The position numbers and the translations under genes were made by a program. The notes under the pieces are model-generated. The model searched no databases. It had not been told where the DNA came from and saw only the letters and a program-made list of their open reading frames with translations. DNA of 25,384 nt from Acidobacteriota bacterium (GTDB lineage: Bacteria > Acidobacteriota > Blastocatellia > Pyrinomonadales > Pyrinomonadaceae), in assembly GCA_013140875.1 (NCBI GenBank), contig JABFSB010000541.1, forward strand, positions 1 through 25,384. The letters run 5' to 3'. Each line of letters starts with the position of its first letter. The first letter of the stretch is position 1. Positions 14,833 through 22,338 of this stretch are shown here, one piece after another.

Positions 14833-15810
14833 CTAATCAAATCCGATCTTCTCCCTAACCGCATAGATCGCCTTGTCCTGCGACTCGTGATATGTCCTGA
14901 CGGACAGTTCCGCGAGCAAGCCCATCAGAAAAAATTGCACCGAGATCGCAAGCATAACAACGGTTATCACCGGCAGAGGTGTGAGGATGAAAGAAGTTCC
15001 CTCAAACTTCAGGACGATGGCCCAGATGCCGGCGATGAAGGCGAGCAAGAAGGCAAGCATTCCGAACGTACCGAAGACGTAGATCGGTTTGGTCTGGTAC
15101 GAGGCCATAAATTTTATGGTCATCAGGTCGAAGATGACTTTGATGGTGCGCGAGATTCCGTATTTCGATTTGCCCATTGTGCGGGCGTGGTGGTCGACGG
15201 GGATCTCGGTCACGCGGGCCCCGGCCCACGAGGCGTAGATCGGGATAAATCGGTGCATTTCACCGTAGAGCTTTACATCCTGGATAACGTCACGGCGATA
15301 GGCTTTCAAGCTGCAGCCGTAGTCGTGCAGCGGTACGCCGCCTATCCAAGAAATTACTCGGTTCGCGATCTGGGACGGGATCTTTCGCGAAACCAGCTTG
15401 TCCTGCCTATTTTTCCTCCAGCCTGAGACAACGTCATAGCCTTCGTCGAGTTTGTCGAGCAGGCGTTTTATGTCCGCCGGATCGTTCTGCAGATCGGCGT
15501 CCATCGGAATCAGGATGTCGCCCTTTGCGGCGTCAATGCCGGCGGACATCGCCGCCGTCTGGCCGTAGTTGCGGCGCAAACTGATGACGCGGACGCGGTC
15601 GTCCTGCGATGCGATCTCTTTTAAGATCGACAAACTCTTGTCCGTCGAGCCGTCATCGACAAAGATCACTTCGGCCGATTTGCCTAGGGCGTCGAGCGCG
15701 GCCTTGATCTTCTCGTGCATCGGGCGTAGGTTTTCTTCCTCGTCCAGCACGGGCAGGAAGAGAGAAAGTTCAGGGGCGGCGGTTTTTATTATCGTTTCAG
15801 TCGAATCCAT
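14833..15810 (-). CDS. GT2 polyisoprenyl-phosphate glycosyltransferase (DPM1/GtrB/ArnC-like)
   Basis: Transfers a sugar from a nucleotide donor to a polyprenyl phosphate at the inner membrane, for later use in envelope glycosylation. With the start at 15810 it has 325 residues. Motifs: LPVLDEEENL at the first strand, VDDGSTD at 51-57 (UDP/GDP binding), MDADLQNDP at 103-111 (DxD-type metal site), and GCSLKAYRR at 165-173. Two C-terminal membrane segments (about 242-267 and 277-300) match DPM1/GtrB-type enzymes. An ATG at 15951 would add 47 residues lacking family resemblance, so 15810 is preferred. asnB lies downstream on the same strand across a 120-bp repeat element; the SPFH gene lies upstream. 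Sugar and acceptor are not predictable. Confidence 0.9.
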   Translation of the reverse strand: MDSTETIIKTAAPELSLFLPVLDEEENLRPMHEKIKAALDALGKSAEVIFVDDGSTDKSLSILKEIASQDDRVRVISLRRNYGQTAAMSAGIDAAKGDILIPMDADLQNDPADIKRLLDKLDEGYDVVSGWRKNRQDKLVSRKIPSQIANRVISWIGGVPLHDYGCSLKAYRRDVIQDVKLYGEMHRFIPIYASWAGARVTEIPVDHHARTMGKSKYGISRTIKVIFDLMTIKFMASYQTKPIYVFGTFGMLAFLLAFIAGIWAIVLKFEGTSFILTPLPVITVVMLAISVQFFLMGLLAELSVRTYHESQDKAIYAVREKIGFD

Positions 15811-15916
15811 TTCAGGCACTATCCACAAACTTAATAATTTAGCCCTTTCCAAGCGGGAAAACCAGTCCGTACGAATAATGCCCTGAGCGCCGGATGGCGA
15901 AGGTCTAAGATATGAG

Positions 15917-15946
15917 GCCGCGTGAAAGATATCTTTTCCACGCGGC
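15917..15946. terminator. 30-bp near-perfect palindrome after the SPFH gene
   Basis: GCCGCGTG (15917-15924) pairs with CACGCGGC (15939-15946), and the interior AAAGAT / ATCTTT is also palindromic, apart from two extra bases. It starts 29 bases beyond the SPFH stop (minus strand). It is the best candidate terminator for the SPFH operon, though only a weak T-rich run follows. Confidence 0.5.
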
Positions 15947-15974
15947 TTCATAAAGGCTTGCTCGGAGTCAGGAG

Positions 15975-18161
15975 TTATTTGTTTCCGTTAGTGATAACGG
16001 GATCGCCGGGCTGCTTCATCTGCTCGCGGAAAAGGTTCAACAGCAGCAGCGTACCGATGCCGCCGCCATCGCCCGCACCGCCACCGGAGGCCATGATGTC
16101 CGGCGTGATGCGGACACCTTTTTCGCCGATGACCTTGAGCGTTTCGACGATAGCGACGCCCTGTGCGCCGAGGGCGTTGACCTGTTCGCGATAGGCGACG
16201 CCCTGGGCCTCGCCGATAAGCCGCATCTTTTCGGCTTCGGCTTTACCGGTGGACGAGATGTAATACGCCTCGCCGTCCGCTTCGCGTTGCCGCTGTTCGC
16301 TTCGTTTGCCAGCAATGTCCACGCCGACGGTTGCTTCCATCAGGCTGCGCTGATTGTCTGCCTGCGAGCTGGTCTTCTCGAGTTCGATACGCTTGATCTC
16401 GGCCTCGCGTTGAGCGTTGAACATGCTCTGCTTCTGCTCGGCCAAAATCTTCTCGGTCTGCGTTTTCATCAGCTCTTCGGGCAGATGAATGTGGCAGATC
16501 AACACGTTCACTACATCGACGTGATATTTCAGCAGGTGCATTCGAACACGGGCCTCAGCTCGCTCCTGTTCCTCGTGGCGGTTTTGCAGATAAGCCATCG
16601 CGCTGGATTCCGACGCCTGATTTCTAAAGATCGAGTCGATCAGCGGATGCATCACGTTCTGGATCAGGCGGGTCACGTCGCCGATTTTCGCGACCATAAA
16701 CGGTGCGTCTTCTGGCTTTACGCGAAAGACGACGCGCACTTCAAGCTGCATGGTAAAGCCGTCTTTCGAAATAACCTCGAACGGATCGAAAGTATTAGCG
16801 ACCTCACCGGCGGTCCACTCGACCGTCTGGTTCGTCGTCGGGATAACGATCGGCGACACGGCCAAAGTGTTGACGTAATAACGTCCAGGGCCGACGACCG
16901 ATTCCTGGATGCCGCGATAGCCTTCGGGCACGACATAAGCCTCGTGAGCACCGCTATCGAGGCGTTTATCGGCCGGGTCGCCCGACAGAAGCTCGGCCTT
17001 GATATCGGCCAGCGATGCTTTTTCGCCGTCTACCTGATCGAGCTTTTCGGCCGCGATCTGCATCTGCTGTTCTTCTTCCTGTTCGAGCCGCTCGCGTATC
17101 TTGCGGGCCATCGCCTGGCGAATTTCCTCAGACGGATCTTTGCCGACGTTTGAAACGACGACCGCAACTTCGCCGGGTTTTACCTCTTTGGCGGATTCGA
17201 GGATCACCTTAAACAGCAGCGGATTGATGTAATAAGTTCCCGGAAGAAGGATGTCCTTCTGCGGGCCGCGCTGGCCGCCGGCGGTGATAAACGTGTTCGA
17301 GTCCTGAAAATTGTCGTGGCCGGTAACGGGCATTGCAACGTAATCGCGCGGATCGAGCGGCGCACCATCGAGTGCTTCGACCAGGCCGATCTGATTTTCC
17401 GTGATCATCGTCGCGTCAAAGAACCGCACGTTAAAAAGGCCGGCCTGCGTGCTGCCGTCTTCGGCGGAAACCGATTGCGTATGAATACGATAGGTTCCCG
17501 GCGTAAGAATCTCAACCTGCGGGCCTTTCTGGCCGCCGTTGTAGACGAACGCTTCGGCGTCCTGAAAGTTTTTGTGGTTTTCGATCGCCTTGCCGTGCAA
17601 ACGTCCGGCGTCGAGCGGGGAGCCGTCGGCAGCCGTGATGATGCCTACTTTTCCGGGCGGCACCACCGTGGTCGAAGCAATGGAAACGCGGAAAAGATAC
17701 GGGTGGATCGCCCATTTTCCGGGCGGCAGCGTGCGAAGCTGGATGCCTTTGACGCCGCCTTGTTTGATAAACGCGATCGGGTCCTGGAAATTGTTGTGAG
17801 CATTTTGCGCTCGGTCGGGTGCAAAGATGCTGCCCATCGGCATCGGCTCGCCGTCGATTGCCTCGATCACGCCGAGCTCATCGGCACCGATCTCGACCAG
17901 CGGAACTTTCTGCACCACGCGCTCGACGGGATACATAACGAAATGCAGGCCCGGCTTGAGCACGTCGGCCTGCAATCCGACTTCGCCGTCGGTCGCAACG
18001 ACGCGGCCCTGCGGCATCCGGCGGCCGAAATAACGGCGCTCCTTAATGCCGACCTCTTTGGCGCCGATGTTGACCAGGAACCGGGTGATAACGTACCAGA
18101 CAATGCCGAGCGCGATAAGCCCAACGACGATGACCGCAATTATGGGGAAATAGTTTTCCAT
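15975..18161 (-). CDS. SPFH/band-7 (flotillin-like) membrane protein with tandem upstream modules
   Basis: A 728-residue protein with one N-terminal membrane helix (residues 6-29), then an extended region, an SPFH domain (about 435-570) and a coiled-coil region with Ala/Glu/Arg-rich heptads (about 525-670; REAEIKRIELEKT, SEQRQREADGEAYY, TGKAEAEKMRLIGEAQG), ending in a Gly-rich loop and a short hydrophobic tail. The upstream region contains three related modules with HNNFQD (122-127), HKNFQD (196-201) and HDNFQD (282-287), each followed by a GG-x-x-G-x-Q turn and a PG-x-Y/W-x-I strand (LPPGKWAIHPYLFRV, LTPGTYRIHTQ, LLPGTYYINPLLFKV). Partial PG-x units flank them (LKPGLHFVM at 68; VGPGRYYVN at 423). 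Typical SPFH proteins scaffold lipid microdomains or cap membrane proteases. This architecture is longer than flotillin. A coiled-coil membrane protein lies just upstream. Confidence 0.88.
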   Translation of the reverse strand: MENYFPIIAVIVVGLIALGIVWYVITRFLVNIGAKEVGIKERRYFGRRMPQGRVVATDGEVGLQADVLKPGLHFVMYPVERVVQKVPLVEIGADELGVIEAIDGEPMPMGSIFAPDRAQNAHNNFQDPIAFIKQGGVKGIQLRTLPPGKWAIHPYLFRVSIASTTVVPPGKVGIITAADGSPLDAGRLHGKAIENHKNFQDAEAFVYNGGQKGPQVEILTPGTYRIHTQSVSAEDGSTQAGLFNVRFFDATMITENQIGLVEALDGAPLDPRDYVAMPVTGHDNFQDSNTFITAGGQRGPQKDILLPGTYYINPLLFKVILESAKEVKPGEVAVVVSNVGKDPSEEIRQAMARKIRERLEQEEEQQMQIAAEKLDQVDGEKASLADIKAELLSGDPADKRLDSGAHEAYVVPEGYRGIQESVVGPGRYYVNTLAVSPIVIPTTNQTVEWTAGEVANTFDPFEVISKDGFTMQLEVRVVFRVKPEDAPFMVAKIGDVTRLIQNVMHPLIDSIFRNQASESSAMAYLQNRHEEQERAEARVRMHLLKYHVDVVNVLICHIHLPEELMKTQTEKILAEQKQSMFNAQREAEIKRIELEKTSSQADNQRSLMEATVGVDIAGKRSEQRQREADGEAYYISSTGKAEAEKMRLIGEAQGVAYREQVNALGAQGVAIVETLKVIGEKGVRITPDIMASGGGAGDGGGIGTLLLLNLFREQMKQPGDPVITNGNK

Positions 18162-18194
18162 CGAATTAACCTCAAAAAGAACCTAACACAGGTG

Positions 18195-18719
18195 TTACAG
18201 ACTTCGGAGCTCGGCGGCTGCCTCTTTCAGCCGAAAGCTTGCTCCGGGAGTCCTATTTTCCGCCGGAAGCAGCCAGAAATGGGTTTCCAGCAGTTGTGCA
18301 AGATCGCCGGCCGGAAGATCGGCCAGCCGTCCGTCACGCCAAACCGCTAATATGCTTTCGCAGGTTTCGAGATAGGCGTCGCCCTCCTGAACCTGCGAAG
18401 CACGATGAAGCAGCTCAATCGCAGCCGCCCGGTTGGGCGATGCCAGCCAGGCTTGCCGAAATTCTTCGAGCTGCCGTAATTTATCCTCATGTTCCTGACG
18501 CACCTCGTCTGCCTGCTTTGCCGTCAACTGCCGTCTTTCTTCCGATTCGGCCAGCCGCAGTTCGTCCTCCGTCGGCGCAAAGAGCGGCCGGTAAGTTTCG
18601 GCGGCAAGCACGGGCGGCCTGTCTTCTTCAAGAAGTTTTTGATCCGAAAGCCTTTTTAAAAGGATGGCAAGCGATACGCCCGCAAGAAGCAAAAGAAAGG
18701 TTGTAAAAAAGAGCAGCAT
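18195..18719 (-). CDS. Small membrane-anchored coiled-coil protein of unknown function
   Basis: A 174-residue protein with one N-terminal membrane helix (residues 2-21, MLLFFTTFLLLLAGVSLAI) and a short basic stop (KRLSD), followed by a proline-containing linker (DRPPVLAAETYRPLFAPT), a strongly charged coiled-coil stretch at about 51-92 (DELRLAESEERRQ, KQADEVRQEHEDKLRQLEEFRQAW), and a helical C-terminal part (ELLHRASQV, CESILAVWRDGRLADLPAGDL, LLETHFWLLPAENR). I do not recognise a family. It ends 33 bases before the SPFH gene on the same strand, so the two are very likely one operon. It is too short and helical to be NfeD, the usual SPFH partner, but may have a comparable partner role; that is inference. 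Confidence 0.65.
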   Translation of the reverse strand: MLLFFTTFLLLLAGVSLAILLKRLSDQKLLEEDRPPVLAAETYRPLFAPTEDELRLAESEERRQLTAKQADEVRQEHEDKLRQLEEFRQAWLASPNRAAAIELLHRASQVQEGDAYLETCESILAVWRDGRLADLPAGDLAQLLETHFWLLPAENRTPGASFRLKEAAAELRSL

Positions 18720-18852
18720 CAGCTGGGGCGACAGTCCGTGTTCAAGGTATTTCTCGCGGTGTGTCGCCTTGATTATATGATACGCAGAATCCGGCGGGAA
18801 GTTCTGAAATCTGTAGACGGCGTAAGCCTGCGAGCCGAAATAGGTTGCGTGG

Positions 18853-19314
18853 TCATTCTATCCAATCGAACAGGTATTTCTCGTAGTATTCGACCTCGAA
18901 TTTCTCTAAAAGCCCAAGATATTCGCGCTTGAACGATCTGTTTTTATGACGGGTTTCCTGTTCGAGAATGTAATCGCTAACGGCGGCGATCTGGCTGCGG
19001 GAATACGAGAAGGCGCCGAAGCCTTCCTGCCAGTTGAAATGTCCACGGATCCATCTTTTTTCGTTGATGAAATTTGATGATCCGGCCTTGATATCCCTTA
19101 CAAGATTTGAAATTGCGATTGATGGCTTGATACCAACGAGCAAATGAGTGTGGTCCGGCATGCAGAATATCGCTATCAGTTTCTGGCCGCGTTTTGTGAT
19201 TATGCCTGTCATGTATTTGTGAAGTCCTTCGCGCCATTTGGGCGAGATAAGATTCTGTCGACCTTCGACAGCGAAGACGATTTGTATGGAGATTTGCGAA
19301 TAGGTATGTGGCAT
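18853..19314 (-). mobile_element. IS200-like / REP-associated HUH tyrosine transposase
   Basis: A 153-residue Y1 transposase (Transposase_17 type), a single-strand DNA endonuclease that works on hairpins. Visible: the N-terminal SQISIQIVFAVEGR strand, the HUH motif as HTH (MPDHTHLLV, His55 and His57), LVRDIKAGSSNFINEKRW, WQEGFGAFSYSRSQI, and the helix DYILEQETRH with the likely catalytic Tyr115, then FKREYLGLLEKFEVEY. Complete length with no frameshift, so possibly active. An upstream frame opens at 19500 but only covers hairpin repeats; MPHTYSQI at 19314 is the standard start. Several palindromic units lie immediately upstream (19358-19523), as expected for REP-associated transposases. No second ORF (tnpB) is present. 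Confidence 0.9.
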
Positions 19315-19357
19315 AGGTTTATGTTTTAGGTGCAAACATCGTGGTATAGACAATTCT

Positions 19358-19523
19358 ACAGACAGGTCGCTCCTACGGAGCTGTGTCGAATCATTGCATT
19401 TCTTGGTGTACAGACGGGTCGCTCCTACCGAGCTGTGTCGAAGCGTCCTTGGTTTTAGCCCCGCTAGGGGCGTTCTGTCTGTAGAACGACCCGTTACCAC
19501 GTTTGCGAAAGCTCCGAAGGAGC
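19358..19523. repeat. REP-like hairpin cluster next to the transposase
   Basis: Two 33-base units at 19358-19390 and 19410-19442 differ at two positions and share the core GGTCGCTCCTAC and the end AGCTGTGTCGAA; in the first, GCTCC/GGAGC form a hairpin around TAC. Further hairpins follow: GCCCC/GGGGC at 19458-19471, CGTTCT/AGAACG at 19471-19488, and GCTCC/GGAGC around GAA at 19511-19523. They lie between the transposase start and the M14 peptidase stop. The last is 17 bases past the peptidase stop and may terminate it. Confidence 0.75.
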
Positions 19524-19539
19524 GGCCTCTCTCTGATGC

Positions 19540-22017
19540 TCATTGCGATATCGCGTTGAAGAGCAACGGGAAGGTCGCCAGCGACTGCCCGCGGTACTGC
19601 GGGCGGAAGCCGAAGAGGACGATCTTGCCTTTGCCGATGGTGAATTCGACCAGCGCGGCTTTGCCCGCAATCTTTTCGGCACCCAGGGCCCAGCCTGAGA
19701 GGAGGATTTGCTTTGGGTCGGACGGGTAGCGGGCGATGATACGGGCAGAACCGCCTGCGTTAGCAGGTGGTCGAGAGCCGGAATGTCCTGAACTTGATTG
19801 TCCTTCGGGCGCTCCGCCATCCGCTGACGCGGACGGTTCTGCCTGTAACTCAAACGCTGGCGATTGCTCGAACCACGCTATCGACTCCTTAGGCATTCCT
19901 TTGGCTATTGGGTGCGTCAGGTCGAGTTCGGTTCGCAGGATCGAGCCGGGGATGTAGAAATCCTTCCGCGTCAGGCCGCGGGTTACGTCTTTGACGGGGA
20001 GTTTGAACTGTTCGATGGCGAAATCGGACGAGCGGTTTAGAAAGACGAGCGTGCCGCCCGCTTCGACGAATTTGCGCAGGTTCTCGACGCCCTCCTTCCC
20101 GACGCCGCCCGTGTACTCGTCCGGCATCGAGCCTTTCGGGTAGCCGTTGAGAATCTGGCTGGGCGATTGGTCGGGGAAGAGAATTGTTGTAACTCGATAC
20201 CGATCTTCCCGTTCGAGCATCAGTTTGGCGTCCGGTATCGTGCGTACGATCGAAACATAATCAAGACAGTTAGGCTCGTAGTTAGAATTACCTTCAAAAA
20301 TCCATCGAGTCCAACCCTCGTCCATACTCGGCGCGAAGGCTTTGTAAAGGCCAAACTTGGGCGGATGACTGCACCCGTCAGGCCCCTGTTCTTTGACGTT
20401 TCCATTGCGTTTCGGGACGCGGTAGGCAAATGGCTTGTCGACTCGAATCACTTCGACGTTCATCAGCAATGGGAGCGTGTGGGCTGTAACATCGTACGGA
20501 GCGATCGGATGTCCCTTGTTGTCGAGCAGGTCTGGATATTTTTGACGTTCCATCAATGCTTCCGCGAAGGCGCCATACGGCTGATCGAGTTTAATCACGG
20601 CGGTGTTCTGGATATAGTCGGTCTTATCCACCATGAACCGGGATGGCTCGTCTACTTCAACGCCGCCCCGTCTCAGTACTTTTATAAGTGCTTCCCTTTG
20701 ATCGCTTTCGGTCATCGGGCGCGGATCATCCGGATCCCCCCATTTCGCGGGGATGATGTACGCAAACGGTTCACCACTTTGTCTCGGCCTCACCGCTTCC
20801 TTCCCGATCTCATAAAACCGCGATAGCCACCGCTCGCGGTTGTCCGCGGCATGATTTAGCAAACTAAACGCAGTGGTGGTCATGTAGTCGGTTATGTTGG
20901 CGAGTTTCCATTCGCCGCCTTTCCAGACGGGGCCGAAGTTGTCGGATTCTTTTTTGGGGTCGTAGCCGTCGTCGGACGGGACTTTTAAGCTTTCGAATTT
21001 GATGTTTATCGGGGTGGCGAGTTTGGCGGATGCGGTTTCGCTCAAAATTCTGACGCCGCCGTGGTAGTGGGAATAGGCACGGGCGGGCGTCCAGGCGTCG
21101 TACGTGGAGTTGGTGGTTATTCCGGTGAAGCCTTTCTTGCGGAGCTCGCCGGCCATGTAGTTGCCGAGTTCGGTGTAGCCTTCGACGATCTGTTTGGGCA
21201 CGTTGGGCTCGACGGGCTGCATGTAGGGCGGGAGGAAAAGCCGCGAGCCGTTCTCGCCCTGTTGATGGATGTCGTGGACGATCTGCGGGTGCCAGACGTT
21301 GTGAATCTTGTCGACCGTGAGCTGCGTTTCGACCTGCGTGAAGGCGTACCAGTCGCGGTTGTTATCGTGGCCGACGTACTTGTGATAAAGCTCCGGCGGC
21401 TCGGTGCCTTCGTACGGCGTGCCGAGCGTTTTGTCGTACCAGTTTTTCACGATGTCCACGCCGTCCGGGTTGAGGCTGGGGACGATGAGGATGATCGTGT
21501 TGTCGAGGATCTTTTTTATTTCGGGCTCATTGCTGCTTGTTAGTCTATGCGCGATCAGCATGCTCGAAAGCGTCGAGCCAACTTCTGTAGAGTGAATGCC
21601 GCAGGTGATGAGGACGATCGTTTTGCCTTGTTGGATGAGTTCCCTCGCGGCTTTTTCGCGGCTGTCGCCGCGTGCAGGCGAGGGCGCCTGCGTTCCCAGG
21701 GTTCGCGGGTCGGCGAGCTTTGCATTGATCTGTTTGTACTTTTCGATGTCCTTCAGGTTCTCGGGCGAGCTGATCGTTGCGTACACAAACGGTGCGCCCA
21801 TCGTGGTCTTGCCGATCTCTTCGAAGATCATCCGGTCGCTCGCCGCGTCGAGTTTTTTGAAGTAATCGACCACTTGCGCCCAGCTTGCGAGTTTACGATC
21901 ATCGCCGGGCGTGAAGCCGAGTGTGTCTTTCGGGGTTGGGATGGATTGGGCGGATACGATTACCGAAAAGAGAAGAAATATCCCGCAAAGTCGCAAAGTC
22001 GCAAAGAAGAGGTTCAT
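19540..22017 (-). CDS. Secreted M14-family zinc carboxypeptidase-like protein
   Basis: An 825-residue exported peptidase. The signal peptide is MNLFFATLRLCGIFLLFSVIVSA, with cleavage likely after VSA at residue 23. The catalytic domain has GIHSTEVG with zinc ligands His142 and Glu145, the DNNRDW substrate-carboxylate motif at 218-223, DIHQQG with His251 as third zinc ligand, and SET with Glu327 as likely catalytic base. The order and spacing match M14. The C-terminal half (from about 420) resembles a glutamine-amidotransferase-like/Rossmann fold often fused in such proteins (NLRKFVEAGGTLVFLNRSSDF, KGKIVLFGFRPQYRGQS). Three repeat-derived segments interrupt it: the signal peptide (21981-22011), residues 109-115 (21674-21691) and residues 728-756 (19750-19836). 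No Shine-Dalgarno is visible. Confidence 0.9.
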   Translation of the reverse strand: MNLFFATLRLCGIFLLFSVIVSAQSIPTPKDTLGFTPGDDRKLASWAQVVDYFKKLDAASDRMIFEEIGKTTMGAPFVYATISSPENLKDIEKYKQINAKLADPRTLGTQAPSPARGDSREKAARELIQQGKTIVLITCGIHSTEVGSTLSSMLIAHRLTSSNEPEIKKILDNTIILIVPSLNPDGVDIVKNWYDKTLGTPYEGTEPPELYHKYVGHDNNRDWYAFTQVETQLTVDKIHNVWHPQIVHDIHQQGENGSRLFLPPYMQPVEPNVPKQIVEGYTELGNYMAGELRKKGFTGITTNSTYDAWTPARAYSHYHGGVRILSETASAKLATPINIKFESLKVPSDDGYDPKKESDNFGPVWKGGEWKLANITDYMTTTAFSLLNHAADNRERWLSRFYEIGKEAVRPRQSGEPFAYIIPAKWGDPDDPRPMTESDQREALIKVLRRGGVEVDEPSRFMVDKTDYIQNTAVIKLDQPYGAFAEALMERQKYPDLLDNKGHPIAPYDVTAHTLPLLMNVEVIRVDKPFAYRVPKRNGNVKEQGPDGCSHPPKFGLYKAFAPSMDEGWTRWIFEGNSNYEPNCLDYVSIVRTIPDAKLMLEREDRYRVTTILFPDQSPSQILNGYPKGSMPDEYTGGVGKEGVENLRKFVEAGGTLVFLNRSSDFAIEQFKLPVKDVTRGLTRKDFYIPGSILRTELDLTHPIAKGMPKESIAWFEQSPAFELQAEPSASADGGAPEGQSSSGHSGSRPPANAGGSARIIARYPSDPKQILLSGWALGAEKIAGKAALVEFTIGKGKIVLFGFRPQYRGQSLATFPLLFNAISQ
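19750..19836. repeat. Two GTNA-loop palindromes inside the M14 peptidase gene
   Basis: ACCGCCTGC (19750-19758) and GCAGGTGGT (19763-19771) form a 9-bp stem around GTTA with one G-T mismatch. CCATCCGC (19817-19824) and GCGGACGG (19829-19836) form a second around TGAC. Both match the arrangement at 7847-7870 and 7907-7928. On the peptidase strand they encode residues 728-756, a low-complexity Ser/Gly/Pro/Ala stretch (SRPPANAGGSA), so the repeat pair is translated. Confidence 0.7.
21674..21691. repeat. 7-bp-arm palindrome inside the M14 peptidase gene
   Basis: GCAGGCG (21674-21680) and CGCCTGC (21685-21691) pair perfectly around AGGG. On the peptidase strand it encodes residues 109-115 (TQAPSPA), before the helix leading to the zinc site, in a stretch that looks like a loop insertion (RTLGTQAPSPARGDSR). 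Confidence 0.5.
21981..22011. repeat. Dispersed 31-bp repeat, copy in the M14 signal peptide
   Basis: Reverse complement is identical over 31 bases to 13903-13933. Here it lies at the 5' end of the M14 gene and encodes LFFATLRLCGI, the hydrophobic core of the signal peptide. On the plus strand the same DNA reads AKSQSRKEE, exactly the peptide found in asnB. Confidence 0.8.
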
Positions 22018-22060
22018 AAGTTTCTGTAAGAGAGTCAGGTTTTACTCAAGTTTAGATCAA

Positions 22061-22231
22061 AACAGGCGGAAACACGACCGGTAGGGAGTGTGTCCGCGGG
22101 TTAGTTCCGAGTTTCGGGTTCCAGGTTTAAAGTTTTTGATGCAGGACGACTGCGGAACTTGGAACCTCAAGCTCGGAACTTGAAACTGATTGCGGGGGCA
22201 CACTCGCTACCGCTTGTGTTTCCGCCTTGTT
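22061..22231. repeat. 171-bp long imperfect hairpin element (MITE-like) before the OPT gene
   Basis: The M14-to-OPT gap (22018-22338) contains this element. Outer arms are about 37-40 bases: 22061-22100 and the reverse complement of 22191-22231 share GGCGGAAACAC, CGGTAG and GAGTGTG in order, with few differences. Inner arms 22103-22127 and 22156-22180 match at 21 of 25 positions when reverse-complemented (AGTTCCGAG core, GGTTCCA). The whole could fold into a long stem with a short central loop. There is no ORF inside. No target duplication is obvious by eye. Confidence 0.7.
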
Positions 22232-22240
22232 AAATGTAAA

Positions 22241-22268
22241 TTGCAATGCAGAACTTTCCCGATATATC
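22241..22268 (+). promoter_or_regulatory. Candidate promoter for the OPT transporter gene
   Basis: TTGCAA at 22241-22246 and TATATC at 22263-22268 are separated by 16 bases, each matching four of six consensus positions. It begins just outside the right arm of the 171-bp element. A transcript would have a leader of about 60 bases with a strong Shine-Dalgarno (AGGAGG, 22323-22328) ten bases before the ATG. Confidence 0.35.
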
Positions 22269-22338
22269 CGCATCATAAGGACATAACCGCTACTCTTCCT
22301 TTTGGCGGACCGTCTTACAACCAGGAGGCTTTTTTCGG

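Noticed and set aside
17316..18350. 344-residue plus-strand open frame over the SPFH gene
   Set aside because: Low-complexity shadow; the opposite strand contains clear SPFH, repeat and coiled-coil sequence.
19358..19442. CRISPR-like direct repeats
   Set aside because: Only two 33-base units, hairpin-forming, and next to an HUH transposase with no cas genes; REP-like units explain them better.
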